A DNA stretch of 64,000 bases from Candidatus Blastococcus massiliensis AP3 (GTDB lineage: Bacteria; Actinomycetota; Actinomycetes; Mycobacteriales; Geodermatophilaceae): assembly GCF_000582785.1 (NCBI RefSeq), contig NZ_HG931175.1, forward strand, positions 432,588-496,587, given 5' to 3'. Below, piece by piece: positions 48,170-57,596 of the stretch (its first letter is position 1; each line of letters opens with the position of its first letter). Below the pieces are notes generated by a model. It saw only the letters and a program-made list of their open reading frames with translations, did no database searches and was not told the DNA's origin. A program made the translations under genes and the position numbers.

Positions 48170-49432
48170 ATGCCACTGACCGTCCGACCGATCCCCATGC
48201 TCGACGAGCGCATCAACGACATCCGCATGCGCACCGCCGAGATCGTCAACGACGAGATCCTCCCCCGGGAGCGCGAGCTCTGGCGCTCCGCGCGGGGTGG
48301 CGCCGTCGAGACGGAGCCCTCGGTCATCGAGGCCCGGGCGGCCCGCGAGGAGATCAAGCAGAAGGTCAAGCAGGCCGGGCTCTGGGCGCCGCACCTGCCC
48401 AAGGAGTACGGCGGCATGGGGCTGGACTTCCTCGCCCACGCCTACATGAACGAGGTGCTGGCCTACGCGATGGGCGCGGCCGCGCTGTTCGGCGTCGTCG
48501 CCCCGAACTCGGGCAACCAGAAGATCCTGCTCAAGTACGGCACCGACGAGCAGAAGGAGCAGTGGCTCCGGCCCCTCATCGAGGGCGAGATGGAGTCCGG
48601 CTTCTCCATGACCGAGCCCGAGAACGCGGGTTCGGACCCCCGCTCGCTCACCACCACCGCCGTCCGGGACGGCGACGACCTGGTCCTCAACGGGCACAAG
48701 TGGTTCACGTCCAACGGCATGGCCGCCGACTTCTTCATCGTCATGACCCGCGTCGTCGAGGCCGACCACGACCCCGCGTCGGGCAAGGGCCAGATGGCGC
48801 AGCTCATCGTCCCGACCGACACCCCCGGCGTGAACATCGTCCGCGGCGTCGGCATCTGGGGCCGGCCGACGTCGGACCACGTCGAGGTGCGCTACGAGAA
48901 CGTGCGGGTGCCGGCGAGCAACCTGCTCGGCGCCGTCGGCCAGGGCCACCAGGCCGCACAGGACCGCCTCGGCGCCGGCCGGGTGTTCCACTGCATGAAC
49001 TCGATCGGCCAGATGTGGCGGGCCTTCGACCTCATGGTCGAGCGGGCCAGCACCCGTCAGGTCCACGGTGGGCCGCTCAAGGACAAGCAGTTCGTCCAGG
49101 GCTTCATCGCCGACAGCTACATGGACATCTCCGCCGCCCGGCTGATGACCATCCAGGCCGCCGAGCGCGTCGAGCGGGGCGACCGGGGCGCACGCACCGA
49201 CATCTCGTCGATCAAGGTCTTCGTTCCCGCGGCCTACCACCGCGTCGTCGACCGGGCCATCCAGGTGTGGGGCGCCGCTGGCGTCTCCAGCGATCTCCCG
49301 CTCTCCGGCATGTACCTGGGCGCCCGCACGCTCCGCCTGGCCGACGGGCCGGACGAGGTGCACAAGGTGCTCATCGCCAAGCACGTCCTCGACCGGTACG
49401 CCAACGAGGGCGGATGGGACTTCGGCAACTGA
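48170..49432 (+). CDS. Acyl-CoA dehydrogenase (ACAD10/11-like)
   Basis: A 420-residue flavoprotein. The N-terminal helical domain includes QAGLWAPHLPKEYGGMGLDFLAHAYMNEVLAYAMG; the FAD site reads GFSMTEPENAGSDP; the C-terminal part has QMWRAFDLMVERASTRQVHGGPLKDKQFVQGFIADSYMDISAAR and ends LGARTLRLADGPDEVHKVLIA, which is like ACAD10/11. FAD-dependent alpha,beta-dehydrogenation of an acyl-CoA is expected. The C-terminal GGxGYxxE-type block of short-chain enzymes is replaced by WGAAGVSSDLPLSG, as in other ACAD11-type members. ATG 48170 follows GAAGGA at 6 nt, 41 bp after the fadD stop. The downstream ACAD may be its partner, either as a second subunit or a second step. Confidence 0.93.
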   Translation: MPLTVRPIPMLDERINDIRMRTAEIVNDEILPRERELWRSARGGAVETEPSVIEARAAREEIKQKVKQAGLWAPHLPKEYGGMGLDFLAHAYMNEVLAYAMGAAALFGVVAPNSGNQKILLKYGTDEQKEQWLRPLIEGEMESGFSMTEPENAGSDPRSLTTTAVRDGDDLVLNGHKWFTSNGMAADFFIVMTRVVEADHDPASGKGQMAQLIVPTDTPGVNIVRGVGIWGRPTSDHVEVRYENVRVPASNLLGAVGQGHQAAQDRLGAGRVFHCMNSIGQMWRAFDLMVERASTRQVHGGPLKDKQFVQGFIADSYMDISAARLMTIQAAERVERGDRGARTDISSIKVFVPAAYHRVVDRAIQVWGAAGVSSDLPLSGMYLGARTLRLADGPDEVHKVLIAKHVLDRYANEGGWDFGN

Positions 49433-49508
49433 TGAACGACTCCACGAAACCGGGCGAGCCTTCGCCCACCCCCACTCCTGTCCACCCGACTTCTGAGAGG
49501 TTGTTCCC

Positions 49509-50621
49509 GTGCTGATGCAGTTCGACAAGGAGCAGGAGGAGCTGCGGCGGACGCTGCGGCGCTTCCTCGAGACCAAGTCCTCATCCGAGGAGGTCCGCCG
49601 CCTCATGGAGACCGAGGAGGGCTACGACCCGGCCGTCTGGTCCCAGATGGCCGAGCAGCTGGGCCTGCAGGGTCTGGCCATCCCCGAGGAGTACGGCGGC
49701 TCGGGCTTCAGCATCCTCGAGACGGCGCTCGTGGCCGAGGAGATGGGCCGCGCGCTGCTGCCCGCCCCCTACCTGGCCACCGTCCTCGCCGCCAACCTGC
49801 TCCAGCTCTCCACCGACGAGCAGGCCAAGGCCGACCTCCTGCCCGGCATCGCCGAGGGCACGACCATCGCCACCGTCGCGCTCGCCGAGGCCGGCGGACA
49901 GTGGACCGCCGAGAACCTGCAGACCCGCGCCAGCGGCTCCGGCGACGCCTGGACGCTGGACGGCCAGAAGTCCTTCGTCCTCGACGGGCACACCGCCGGC
50001 CTGCTGCTCGTCGTCGCCCAGGCCCCCGGCGGCCCGAGCGTCTTCGCGGTGGAGGGCTCGGCCACCGGCCTGGACCGCCGGGCGCTCCAGACGCTCGACA
50101 TGACCCGCAAGCTCGCCGAGGTCACCTTCGCCGGCACCCCCGCCCGGCTCGTCGGCTCGGAGGGCGACGCCACCGCGCTGGTGCCGAAGCTGATGCGCAT
50201 CGCCACGGTGGTCCTCGCCGCCGAGCAGGTCGGCGGCGCCCAGCGCTGCCTGGAGCGCACTGTCGAGTACGTCAACCTGCGCTACCAGTTCGGCCGCCCC
50301 GTCGGCAGCTTCCAGGCGGTCAAGCACCGCTGCGCCGACATGCTGCTCGAGGTGGAGTCGGCACGATCCGCGGCCTACTACGCGCTGTGGGCACTGGCCG
50401 AGGACGCCGACGACGCCGCGATCTCGGCGGACCTGGCCAAGGCCTTCTGCTCGGAGGCCTATTGGCTCGCAGCCTCGGACTCGATCCAGCTGCACGGCGG
50501 CATCGCCTTCACCTGGGAGCACGACGCGCACCTGTACTACCGGCGCGCCAAGTCCACCGGGCTGCTCTTCGGTACCCCGACCGAGCACTGGGACGCGGTG
50601 GCCGAGCACCTGCTCGCCTGA
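49509..50621 (+). CDS. Acyl-CoA dehydrogenase (FadE-like, short partner)
   Basis: A 370-residue acyl-CoA dehydrogenase of the shorter, more divergent type that often pairs with another FadE as an alpha2beta2 complex. Blocks: LRRTLRRFLETKSSSEEVRRLMETEEGYDP, LGLQGLAIPEEYGGSGFSILETALVAEEMGRALLPAPY, CLERTVEYVNLRYQFGRPVGSFQAVKHRCADMLLEVES, and the catalytic-loop region IQLHGGIAFTWEHDAHLYYRRAK with the Glu of WEHD. The FAD Ser/Thr-rich motif near EAGGQW is degenerate compared with TEPxAGSD, which supports a partner role. GTG 49509 follows GAGAGG. It is the last gene before a strong terminator; 76 bp separate it from the first ACAD. Confidence 0.92.
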   Translation: MLMQFDKEQEELRRTLRRFLETKSSSEEVRRLMETEEGYDPAVWSQMAEQLGLQGLAIPEEYGGSGFSILETALVAEEMGRALLPAPYLATVLAANLLQLSTDEQAKADLLPGIAEGTTIATVALAEAGGQWTAENLQTRASGSGDAWTLDGQKSFVLDGHTAGLLLVVAQAPGGPSVFAVEGSATGLDRRALQTLDMTRKLAEVTFAGTPARLVGSEGDATALVPKLMRIATVVLAAEQVGGAQRCLERTVEYVNLRYQFGRPVGSFQAVKHRCADMLLEVESARSAAYYALWALAEDADDAAISADLAKAFCSEAYWLAASDSIQLHGGIAFTWEHDAHLYYRRAKSTGLLFGTPTEHWDAVAEHLLA

Positions 50622-50631
50622 TCCGGGCACG

Positions 50632-50679
50632 GCGACGACCCCCGTACCGGTCCCGGCGGACCGGCACGGGGGTCGTCGC
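50632..50679 (+). terminator. Strong terminator of the MarR-fadD-fadE-fadE operon
   Basis: Arms 50632-50653 and 50658-50679 pair over 21 bp with a single A-C mismatch and a 4-nt CGGC loop, 10 nt after the stop codon. Confidence 0.9.
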
Positions 50680-50737
50680 ACGTCCGGGCCCGGACGGCCG
50701 CCGGGCACCGACCGGCGCGAGCGGCTAGAACGGGTGC

Positions 50738-51490
50738 ATGTGCCATGACCACGACAGCCGCCCGCCCGCCCCACCGCGTCGTGGGGACGTCGCCGAGCGG
50801 GCCGCCCTGACCCTCACCGCCGCAGACGGGACGCGCTTCGCCGCCGCGTACGCCGCGCCGGAGAGCACACCCGGCGCCGGCGTCGTCGTGCTGCCGGACA
50901 TCCGCGGCCTGCACCCGTACTACGTGGCCCTGGCCGAGCGGTTCGCCGAGGCCGGCCTCGCCGCGGTGGCGATCGACTGGTTCGGCCGCACCGCGGGCCT
51001 GCCGAAGGCGGGCACGCGCGAGGAGGCCTTCGCCTGGCAGGACCACATCCCGCGGACGACGCCGGCCGGCATCGACGCGGACGTCGTCGCCGCCATGGCG
51101 GCGCTCCGGGAGCGGCACGGCGCGGACCTGCCGGTCGTCACGGTGGGCTTCTGCTTCGGCGGCAGCCACTCCTGGCGCCTGTCGGGCGCCGACCTCGGCC
51201 TCGCCGGATGCGCAGGCTTCTACGGCCGGCCGTCGCTGGTGGGCGACGCCGCGGACCGCGCTCACCTGCCCACGGTGATGCTGATCGCCGGCGCCGACGC
51301 GGCGACACCGGTCGAGGAGCAGCTCGCGCTCGCCGAGCGGATGCGCAGCGCCGGCGCCGAGGTCGACGCCCCGGTCTACGAGGGCGCCCCGCACTCCTTC
51401 TTCGATCGCTCCTACGGCGACTGGGCCGACGCCTGCCGGGACGCCTGGGAGCACGTGCTGGCGCTCACCGACCGGGTCGCGCGCGCCTGA
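50738..51490 (+). CDS. Dienelactone-hydrolase-family protein
   Basis: A 250-residue alpha/beta hydrolase of the dienelactone hydrolase family with a typical MCHDHDSRPP start. The nucleophile Cys is in GFCFGGSHS (about 135), the His in GAPHSFFDRS near the end, and the Asp in IAGADAATP. It could open a dienelactone from chloroaromatic degradation, but many family members have other ester substrates. Starting ATG 50738: a -10-like TAGAAC (50726-50731) lies seven bp upstream, so the message may be leaderless. It stands alone between the fadE terminator and a bidirectional hairpin. Proximity to the fadD/fadE operon suggests related carbon use, but no shared regulation is seen. Confidence 0.9.
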   Translation: MCHDHDSRPPAPPRRGDVAERAALTLTAADGTRFAAAYAAPESTPGAGVVVLPDIRGLHPYYVALAERFAEAGLAAVAIDWFGRTAGLPKAGTREEAFAWQDHIPRTTPAGIDADVVAAMAALRERHGADLPVVTVGFCFGGSHSWRLSGADLGLAGCAGFYGRPSLVGDAADRAHLPTVMLIAGADAATPVEEQLALAERMRSAGAEVDAPVYEGAPHSFFDRSYGDWADACRDAWEHVLALTDRVARA

Positions 51491-51502
51491 GGGCTACGAA
51501 CG

Positions 51503-51547
51503 CCCGCGGCCGAGCGGACCGGACGAACCGGCCCGCTCGGCCGCGGG
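51503..51547. terminator. Bidirectional terminator between dienelactone hydrolase and ABC transporter genes
   Basis: Arms 51503-51522 and 51528-51547 pair over 19 bp with one mismatch and a 5-nt ACGAA loop, in the gap between convergent genes. It is followed on the plus strand by GGCGTGCATGACGAG, without a T-tract. Confidence 0.85.
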
Positions 51548-51568
51548 GCGTGCATGACGAGCCGGGGG

Positions 51569-52594
51569 TCAGATGGCCGATGCCCCTCGGGACTCGCCGG
51601 TGGCCTGCTCCCCCACCAGCGGGAAATGGCAGGCGACGAACTGCGCCGTCGCCACCTCCCGCATCTGGGGCTCCTCGGCCGCGCAGAGATCCGCGGCCCG
51701 CGGGCACCGGGTGCGGAACCGGCAGCCGCTCGGCGGGTCGACCGGAGAGGGCAGCTCCCCCGACAGCCCGGCGTCGTCGTGCTTGGCGTCCGGATCCGGC
51801 TGCGGGATGGAGGCCAGCAGCGCGGCCGTGTACGGGTGCGCCGGGTGCGCGTAGAGCGTGTCCGACGGTGCCACCTCGCAGATCTTGCCGAGGTACATGA
51901 CGGCGACCCGGTCGCTGATGTTCTTCACCACGGCCAGGTCGTGGGCGATGAAGACCATGGTCAGGTGGAACTCGGCCTTGAGGTCCTCGAGCAGGTTGAG
52001 GATCTGGGCCTGCACCGAGACGTCCAGCGCGGACACCGGCTCGTCGCAGATCAGCACCTCCGGCCGCATGATCAGCGAGCGGGCGATGGACACCCGCTGG
52101 CACTGACCACCGGACAGCTCGTGCGGACGTCGACCACCGGCGCGCTCGGGGTCGAGACCGACCTCGGCCAGGAGCTCGTCGACCCGCGGGTCGTCGGCGC
52201 CCTTGTTCTCCCAGATGGACAGGCCCTCCGCGACGATGTCCCGCACCCGGCGGCGCGGGTTCAGCGAGGAGATCGGGTCCTGGTAGATCATCTGGAGCTT
52301 CGTCCGGCTGCGGCGGAGCTCGTCCGAGGACAGGCTGCTCAGGTCCTTGTCACCGAAGATCACCTTGCCGCCCGTGGGACGGGGCGCCTGCATGATCGCC
52401 CGCCCGGTCGTGGACTTGCCACAGCCGGACTCCCCCACCAGGCCCAGGGTCTCGCCCTTCGCGATGTCGAAGCTGATCCCCGACACGGCGTGGACCTTCT
52501 GCCCGCGCTCCAGCGGGAACTCCACGACGAGTCCCTCGACGCGCAGGACGATGTCGTCGGAGTCCCGCAGGTGCGCGGTACCGGTGCCGGCCAT
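51569..52594 (-). CDS. Oligopeptide/dipeptide ABC transporter ATPase, OppF/DppF type
   Basis: A 341-residue ABC ATPase. Walker A GESGCGKST (about 52-60), Q-loop QDPISS, signature LSGGQCQR (the Cys in place of Arg is normal for OppF), Walker B VLICDEPVSALD and switch His in FIAHDLAVV. The C-terminal oligopeptide-transport domain holds the Cys-rich motif CRFRTRCPRAADLC with a later C, as in members that bind an Fe-S cluster. It energises import through the permeases encoded upstream in the same operon. Its ATG overlaps the OppD-type stop by one base (TGATG). It is the last gene of the SBP-permease-permease-ATPase-ATPase operon. Substrate is inferred as peptide or a similar small solute. Confidence 0.95.
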   Translation of the reverse strand: MAGTGTAHLRDSDDIVLRVEGLVVEFPLERGQKVHAVSGISFDIAKGETLGLVGESGCGKSTTGRAIMQAPRPTGGKVIFGDKDLSSLSSDELRRSRTKLQMIYQDPISSLNPRRRVRDIVAEGLSIWENKGADDPRVDELLAEVGLDPERAGGRRPHELSGGQCQRVSIARSLIMRPEVLICDEPVSALDVSVQAQILNLLEDLKAEFHLTMVFIAHDLAVVKNISDRVAVMYLGKICEVAPSDTLYAHPAHPYTAALLASIPQPDPDAKHDDAGLSGELPSPVDPPSGCRFRTRCPRAADLCAAEEPQMREVATAQFVACHFPLVGEQATGESRGASAI

Positions 52595-53694
52595 CAGGCG
52601 GCCCCTGCCGCTGCGATGGCGGCCGCGTCCAGCGGCGTCCCGGCCGCGGTGCGTCCCGCGGCCAGGTTGCGCTCGAGCGCCTCCTTTCCGGCGGCGGTGC
52701 CGACCGGGAAGTGGCAGGCTGCCTCGTGCCCGGGGGCATGGGGCGCCAGGGGCGGCGTCTCCGTCAAGCATCGCTCCTGTGCGTAGTTGCACCGCGGGGC
52801 GAACGCGCACCCCGCGGGCGGGTCGACAAGGTCCGGCGGGCGGCCCGGGATGGCGGCCAGCCTGGTGTGGCTCGGCTGGTGCAGCCGCGGGATGGACCGC
52901 AGCAGACCCTCCGTGTACGGCATGCGGTACCGCGCGAACAGCTCGCGCGTCGGCGCCCGCTCGACGATCCGGCCGGCGTACATGACGGCGATCTCGTCGG
53001 CCCGACCGGCGACCACGCCGAGGTCGTGCGTGATGATGATCATGCCCATGTTGCGCTCGGCCTGCTGCTGGGCGAGCAGGTCGAGGATCTGCCGCTGGAC
53101 GGTCACGTCGAGGGCTGTCGTCGGCTCGTCGGCGACGAGCAGCTTCGGACCGCAGGCCAGCGCGATCGCGATGGTGACGCGCTGACGCATGCCGCCCGAC
53201 AGCTGGTGCGGGTACTCCCCCAGCCGCCGCTCCGCCGCGGGGATCCCCACGGAACGGAGCAGCTCCACGGCGTGCGCCTTGGCGACCTTCCCCTTCTCGT
53301 CGAGGTGGATCCCCAGGGACTCGGTGATCTGGTCGCCGATCCGCGTGACCGGGTTCAGCGACGTCATCGGGTCCTGGAGGACCATCGCCATCTCCGCGCC
53401 CCAGATCCGGCGCATCTCCTTGTTCTTCATGGTCGTCAGCTCACGACCCTCGAAGCGCACCGAACCCTCGCGGATCGTGTTGTTCTTCGGCAGCAGGTTC
53501 ATGATCGACCGGCTGAGCACGGTCTTCCCGGAACCGGACTCGCCCACGATGCCGAGCGTCCTGCCCCGGTCGACCCGGAGGGAGACGCCGTCCACCGCCT
53601 TCACCACGCCCCGCGGGGTGTCGAAGAAGGTGCGGAGGTCGTCCACCTCCAGGAGCGGCTCGCCGGCTCGGGCGTCCAGCTGCGCGGTGGTCAC
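52594..53694 (-). CDS. Oligopeptide/dipeptide ABC transporter ATPase, OppD/DppD type
   Basis: A 366-residue ABC ATPase. Walker A is [12 protein letters not shown]-loop [10 protein letters not shown], signature LSGGMRQRV, Walker [15 protein letters not shown] and switch His IITHDLGVV. The C-terminal Cys motif reads [14 protein letters not shown] with a downstream C. The last 40 residues ([18 protein letters not shown]) are a variable tail. It forms the second ATPase of the heterodimeric Opp/Dpp-type motor with OppF. The GTG start at 53694 overlaps the permease stop by four bases (GTGA), giving tight translational coupling. RBS-like sequence is inside the upstream gene's end. Confidence 0.95.
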   Translation of the reverse strand: MTTAQLDARAGEPLLEVDDLRTFFDTPRGVVKAVDGVSLRVDRGRTLGIVGESGSGKTVLSRSIMNLLPKNNTIREGSVRFEGRELTTMKNKEMRRIWGAEMAMVLQDPMTSLNPVTRIGDQITESLGIHLDEKGKVAKAHAVELLRSVGIPAAERRLGEYPHQLSGGMRQRVTIAIALACGPKLLVADEPTTALDVTVQRQILDLLAQQQAERNMGMIIITHDLGVVAGRADEIAVMYAGRIVERAPTRELFARYRMPYTEGLLRSIPRLHQPSHTRLAAIPGRPPDLVDPPAGCAFAPRCNYAQERCLTETPPLAPHAPGHEAACHFPVGTAAGKEALERNLAAGRTAAGTPLDAAAIAAAGAA

Positions 53695-54620
53695 AGGTTG
53701 CTCCCTCGGACGTCGAACTTGCTGCGGAGCGAGTCGCCGACAAGGTTCAGCGACAGCACCGTGAGGAACATGGCCAGGGAGGGGATCAGCACGGCGTGCG
53801 GAGCCTCGTTGAGGTACCGCTTGCCGTCGAAGATCATCCCGCCCCAGGTCGGGGTCGGCTGCTCCACGCTGAGGCCGAGGAAGGCGAGCGTGCCCTCCAG
53901 GACGATCACGACGCCCATCGCGACGAGCCCGAAGGCGGCCACCGGCAGCACGACGTTGGGGAGGATCTCCCGGGCCAGGACCCGGGAGTTCTTGGCCCCC
54001 ATCGTCCGGGCGGCACGCACGAACTCCCGTTCCGCGACCGCCAGCGTCGTGGCTCGCGCGACGCGGGTGTAGATCGGGATCGACAGGAAGCCGACGATCA
54101 GCGAGATGACGACCAGGCTGCGGCCGACGAAGGCCAGCAGGACCAGCAGCAGGATCAGGGCCGGGAAGGCCAGGATGATGTTGATGATCGTCATCAGGAC
54201 GGTCTCGAGCTTCCCGCGGAAGAAGCCCGAGATGATCCCGAGGAAACCGCCGAGCACCATGCCGATGGTCACGGCCGTGACGCTGATGACCACCGAGACG
54301 CGGGCCCCGTGCACCAACCGCGCGAGCGTGTCACGCCCGAGGCCGTCGGTGCCCAGCAGTGCCTCGCTGTTCGGCAGGGCCAGCTTGTTGATCACGTCGG
54401 GCCGGAACGGGTCCTTGACCGGCAGGATGTCGGCGAAGACGGCGCAGATCAGCACCACGATCAGCCAGGTCGCCGCCAGCCAGAAGCCCCAGCCGAAGCC
54501 CTTGCGGCGCTTCTTGCCCGGGGCGGCCTCGGTGGACGTCGCCAGGTCGGCGTCCACCAGCCCGGCGCTGCTGGGTGCCCCCGGGTGCGGAGCACCCAGG
54601 TTCGGTGCCGGCGCGGTCAT
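53691..54620 (-). CDS. Oligopeptide/dipeptide ABC transporter permease, OppC/DppC type
   Basis: A 309-residue membrane permease. A 35-residue N-terminal cytoplasmic region ending KKRRKGFGWG precedes helix 1; the family's OppC_N segment follows (FADILPVKDPFRPDVINKLALPNSEALLGTDGLGRD). The BPD_transp_1 core has the EAA loop RAARTMGAKNSRVLAREILPN, which docks on the ATPase. About six helices are seen. It forms the channel with the OppB-type permease encoded 42 bp upstream in the operon. ATG 54620 gives MTAPAPNLG. Its last four bases overlap the next gene. The order B-C-D-F matches the standard Opp arrangement. Confidence 0.95.
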   Translation of the reverse strand: MTAPAPNLGAPHPGAPSSAGLVDADLATSTEAAPGKKRRKGFGWGFWLAATWLIVVLICAVFADILPVKDPFRPDVINKLALPNSEALLGTDGLGRDTLARLVHGARVSVVISVTAVTIGMVLGGFLGIISGFFRGKLETVLMTIINIILAFPALILLLVLLAFVGRSLVVISLIVGFLSIPIYTRVARATTLAVAEREFVRAARTMGAKNSRVLAREILPNVVLPVAAFGLVAMGVVIVLEGTLAFLGLSVEQPTPTWGGMIFDGKRYLNEAPHAVLIPSLAMFLTVLSLNLVGDSLRSKFDVRGSNL

Positions 54621-54662
54621 CTCTGCTCCTGAGCGGTGGACGTGGGCGTCGTGGGCGGGTGG

Positions 54663-55625
54663 TCAGACTCGTGCCGCAGAGCGTCCATGCGAGATCCTCG
54701 GGTCCAGGAATGAGTACAGGATGTCGACGGTGAAGTTCACGACGACGTAGCTGACGGCGATCACGAGCGCGACGCCCTGCACCATCACGAGATCGCGCTG
54801 CACCACCGAGTCGAAGAGGAGCCGCCCGACACCCGGGAGGGCGAACAGCGTCTCGATGACCACGGAGCCACCGATGATCGCTCCCACCTGGACGCCCGCG
54901 ACGGTCATCAGCGAGAAGGACGACGGGCGCAGGGCGTGCCGGAACAGGATGCGCCGGTCCGACACCCCCTTCACCCGGGCCATGGTCACGAAGTCCTGCT
55001 GGAGGGTCGCGATCATGTCCGTCCGCAGCAGCCGCGTGTAGACCGCCATCTCGGCGATCGCCAGCGACAGGGCCGGCAGCAGCGCCGAGCGGAGGTTCTG
55101 CGCCGGGTTGTCGGTGAAGTTGACCCAACCCGTCGCCGGCAGCACGCCCAGCCAGACCGCGAACACGAAGATCAGCAGGATGGCGACCATGAAGTTCGGC
55201 ACCGCCAGCAGGCCGAAGCTCGTCCCGCTGATCGCCCGGTCCGTGGCCTGGCCGGCCCGGTAGGCCGACAGCATGCCGAGCGGGATGGCGCAGATCAGCG
55301 CGATGAGGATGGCCAGGAGGCCGATCTCCGCCGTCACCGGCAGCCGCTCGAGGATCGCGTTCGCGACCGGCTCGTTCGTCCGGTACGACCGACCGAAGTC
55401 ACCGGTCAGCGCGTCACCGAGCCAGTTGATGTACTGGATCGGCAGCGGATCGTCGAGGCCGAGGTCGGCACGGACGGTCCTGATCGCCTCGGGCGTCGCG
55501 TTCTCCGCGCCCAGGATCTGCAGCGCCGGGTCACCGGGCAGCAGGGTCGTGAGCAGGAACGTCAGCACCGACACCGCGAACAGCGTGGCCAGCAGCGAGG
55601 GGATCCGCTGGAGGACGTAGCGCAT
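54663..55625 (-). CDS. Oligopeptide/dipeptide ABC transporter permease, OppB/DppB type
   Basis: A 320-residue permease with about six membrane helices. It begins with MRYVLQRIPSLLATLFAVSVLTFLLTTLLPGDPA, the OppB N-terminal helix and LPGDPA motif, and carries a cytoplasmic EAA loop at FVTMARVKGVSDRRILFRHALRPS. The region PNFMVAILLIFVFAVWLGVLPATGW is also family-typical. ATG 55625 is 5 bp after the stop of the first solute-binding-protein gene, so these are co-transcribed. The four membrane and ATPase genes end in the hairpin at 51503-51547. The permease pair seems to be the only one for the several binding-protein genes in the window. Confidence 0.95.
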   Translation of the reverse strand: MRYVLQRIPSLLATLFAVSVLTFLLTTLLPGDPALQILGAENATPEAIRTVRADLGLDDPLPIQYINWLGDALTGDFGRSYRTNEPVANAILERLPVTAEIGLLAILIALICAIPLGMLSAYRAGQATDRAISGTSFGLLAVPNFMVAILLIFVFAVWLGVLPATGWVNFTDNPAQNLRSALLPALSLAIAEMAVYTRLLRTDMIATLQQDFVTMARVKGVSDRRILFRHALRPSSFSLMTVAGVQVGAIIGGSVVIETLFALPGVGRLLFDSVVQRDLVMVQGVALVIAVSYVVVNFTVDILYSFLDPRISHGRSAARV

Positions 55626-55630
55626 CGGCG

Positions 55631-57304
55631 TTACTCCACTCGCCAGACGTGGGCCCACATGGCCGTCGAGGCGTTGGCCCCGTTGCCCTTGGTGCCGTCG
55701 GGGAAGGTCCAGCCGTCCAGGTTGCGGATCGACTCGTCGGTGGCCAGCACCGTCAGTGTGCCGCCGCTGAAGGCGTTCGGCACGTTCTCGTTCAGGATCA
55801 GGCCGATCTCCTCGACGGCGGCCTTGCGGGCGTCGGTGTCCGTCGTCGTGCGCAAAATCTCGAGCTGCTCGTCGATGCCCTCGTCCTGGAACGCGGTCAT
55901 GTTCAGCGGGCCGTCGGTGAAGGCGTCGTCGAAGACCAGGTACGGGTCACGGTCGGCGCCGACGCGGGTGCAGCCGGTGTCGTAGTCGCGAGCCAGCATG
56001 TCCTGGATCCAGGCCGCCTGCTCCGTCGGCTGCAGCTGGACCTGGGCACCCAGGTTGCTCCACAGCGCCTGGTAGAGCTGCGAGAGCTCGTTGAGGCTGG
56101 GGTCCGGCGGGCACTGGAAGGTGAACGAGAGGTTCTCGCCGACCGGCTTGCCGTCGCTGCGCTCCGGGTCGTTGATGTACTCGTCGTAGAGCTCCTGGGC
56201 CTTCTCCGGGTCGAAGCCCGGGTAGGTGTCGGCGACCTCCTCGGAGTACCAGGGGCTGTCCGGGCTCCAGAACTGGGTCTGGGGAGGCGTGACGCCGGAA
56301 CCGCCGAGGACCTCGATCAGGCCCTCCTGGTCGACGGCGTGCACCAGGGCCTGACGCACCCGGACGTCGTCGAACGGCGGCCGGCTGGTGTTGAGCGTCA
56401 GACCGCCGGAGTTGCTGCCGAGGTGCTCGAAGTTGTTGACGTTGTCGAAGTCGCGCGCCTGGATGACGGTGCTCTGCCGCAGCGACTGCATGACGTCGAT
56501 GTCACGGCTGCGCAGGCTCTGGAGGCGGGTGTCCTCGTCGGGGATCGGCCGGAAGGTGATCTGGTCGAGGTAGGGCATGCCCTCCTGCCAGTAGTCCTCG
56601 TTCTTCTCGACCACCAGGCGGCTGTCGCGCTGCCAGCTGACGAACCGGAAGGGCCCGGTACCCACCGGGTTGGCGCCCGCGTCGGGGCCGGCCGCGGCCG
56701 CGGCCGTGGGCGAGAACGGCCAGCCGGCCGCACCGACCAGCTGGTCGGGGAAGGCGGCGTTGGTCTGCGAGAGCGTGTACGTGGCGGTGAGCTCGTCGAC
56801 GACGTCCAGCGAGGTCACTTCAGCGAGCTGGGCGGCCAGTCGCGAATCGGGCGCCTTGAGGTAGGTGTCGAAGACCGTCTTCAGCGCCTCGGCGTTGAGC
56901 GGGGTGCCGTCGTGGAAGGTCACGCCGGGACGCAGCGTCAGCGTCCACTCGGTGAGGTCCTCGTTGGGCTCCAGCGACTCGGCGAGGTAGGGCCGGACCT
57001 GACCGTCCTCCGCGCGCTGCATCAGCGGGTCGTAGATCGCGTACGCGACGTTGAGGCCGGGCTGGTTGAAGGTGCCCTCGCTGGGCAGCCAGCTGTTGGT
57101 CTCGGCCTCCAGCCCCACGGTGATGGAGCCACCCTCGACCGGGTCACCGGCCTCGACGGACTCGCTGACCGCGCCCGCTTCGGCGTCCTCCCCGTCCCCG
57201 CTGCCACCGCCACAGGCGGCGGTTCCCAGCAGGAGACCCACGAGCCCCGCGGACGCGAGCGCGCGCCTCCACGGGCCTCTCGTCGGGCGCCGATGTCCAA
57301 GCAT
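55631..57304 (-). CDS. Family 5 solute-binding lipoprotein (SBP1), operon with OppBCDF-type genes
   Basis: A 557-residue extracytoplasmic SBP_bac_5 protein. Lipoprotein signal: basic MLGHRRPTRGPWRR, hydrophobic ASAGLVGLLLGTAAC with lipobox GTAAC near residue 29. The mature part shows AYAIYDPLM, LTLRPGVTFHDGTPLNAEAL and GANPVGTGPFRFV, the family's central ligand-binding folds, and a shared C-terminal block TGCTRVGADRDPYLVFDD. It would capture peptide-like ligand for the permease encoded 5 bp downstream. ATG 57304 has AAGGAG at 7 nt. It is one of at least five tandem paralogues and the only one directly fused transcriptionally to the permease genes. The C-terminus ends MWAHVWRVE, close to the others. 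Confidence 0.95.
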   Translation of the reverse strand: MLGHRRPTRGPWRRALASAGLVGLLLGTAACGGGSGDGEDAEAGAVSESVEAGDPVEGGSITVGLEAETNSWLPSEGTFNQPGLNVAYAIYDPLMQRAEDGQVRPYLAESLEPNEDLTEWTLTLRPGVTFHDGTPLNAEALKTVFDTYLKAPDSRLAAQLAEVTSLDVVDELTATYTLSQTNAAFPDQLVGAAGWPFSPTAAAAAGPDAGANPVGTGPFRFVSWQRDSRLVVEKNEDYWQEGMPYLDQITFRPIPDEDTRLQSLRSRDIDVMQSLRQSTVIQARDFDNVNNFEHLGSNSGGLTLNTSRPPFDDVRVRQALVHAVDQEGLIEVLGGSGVTPPQTQFWSPDSPWYSEEVADTYPGFDPEKAQELYDEYINDPERSDGKPVGENLSFTFQCPPDPSLNELSQLYQALWSNLGAQVQLQPTEQAAWIQDMLARDYDTGCTRVGADRDPYLVFDDAFTDGPLNMTAFQDEGIDEQLEILRTTTDTDARKAAVEEIGLILNENVPNAFSGGTLTVLATDESIRNLDGWTFPDGTKGNGANASTAMWAHVWRVE

Positions 57305-57396
57305 GTGATTACTCCTTGACGAGTTGCGTACCGGCACAGCGACGGCATGCGGCAGGCAGGCGCGTTGATGTGCGAGCGCCCAGAGCGCGTGCTCGG

Positions 57397-57427
57397 AGTC
57401 TGTACTACGGCAGTGGGCTGCGTCACT
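57397..57427 (-). promoter_or_regulatory. SBP1 promoter/operator module
   Basis: Minus-strand -35 GTGACG (57421-57426) and -10 CAGACT (57397-57402), 18-bp spacer. The palindrome-like AGTGA-N6-CCACT (57412-57427) overlaps the -35; one arm base differs from the other copies. A GTCAC-type half-site lies 15 bp farther upstream (57443-57447, inverted here). The -10 is about 93 nt from the ATG. Confidence 0.6.
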
Positions 57428-57596
57428 AGGCGCCTTGCCACGGTCACCGGCCGCTGGACTATGCGGTGCGCACAACGCCCTTGTCAGCGCCCGGCGGGGG
57501 GCCTCCGGAGCAGCTCGGCGCCGTGCGCAGGAACCGCTCGGACCGGGCGGTTCCCGGGCGTGTCGCAGCGCCGTGGCCAGGGTCCGGGTGCGGGGG

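Noticed and set aside
52130-52140. Signature-motif mutation in OppF (LSGGQCQR)
   Set aside because: A Cys at this position is usual for OppF/DppF ATPases, so it is not a defect.
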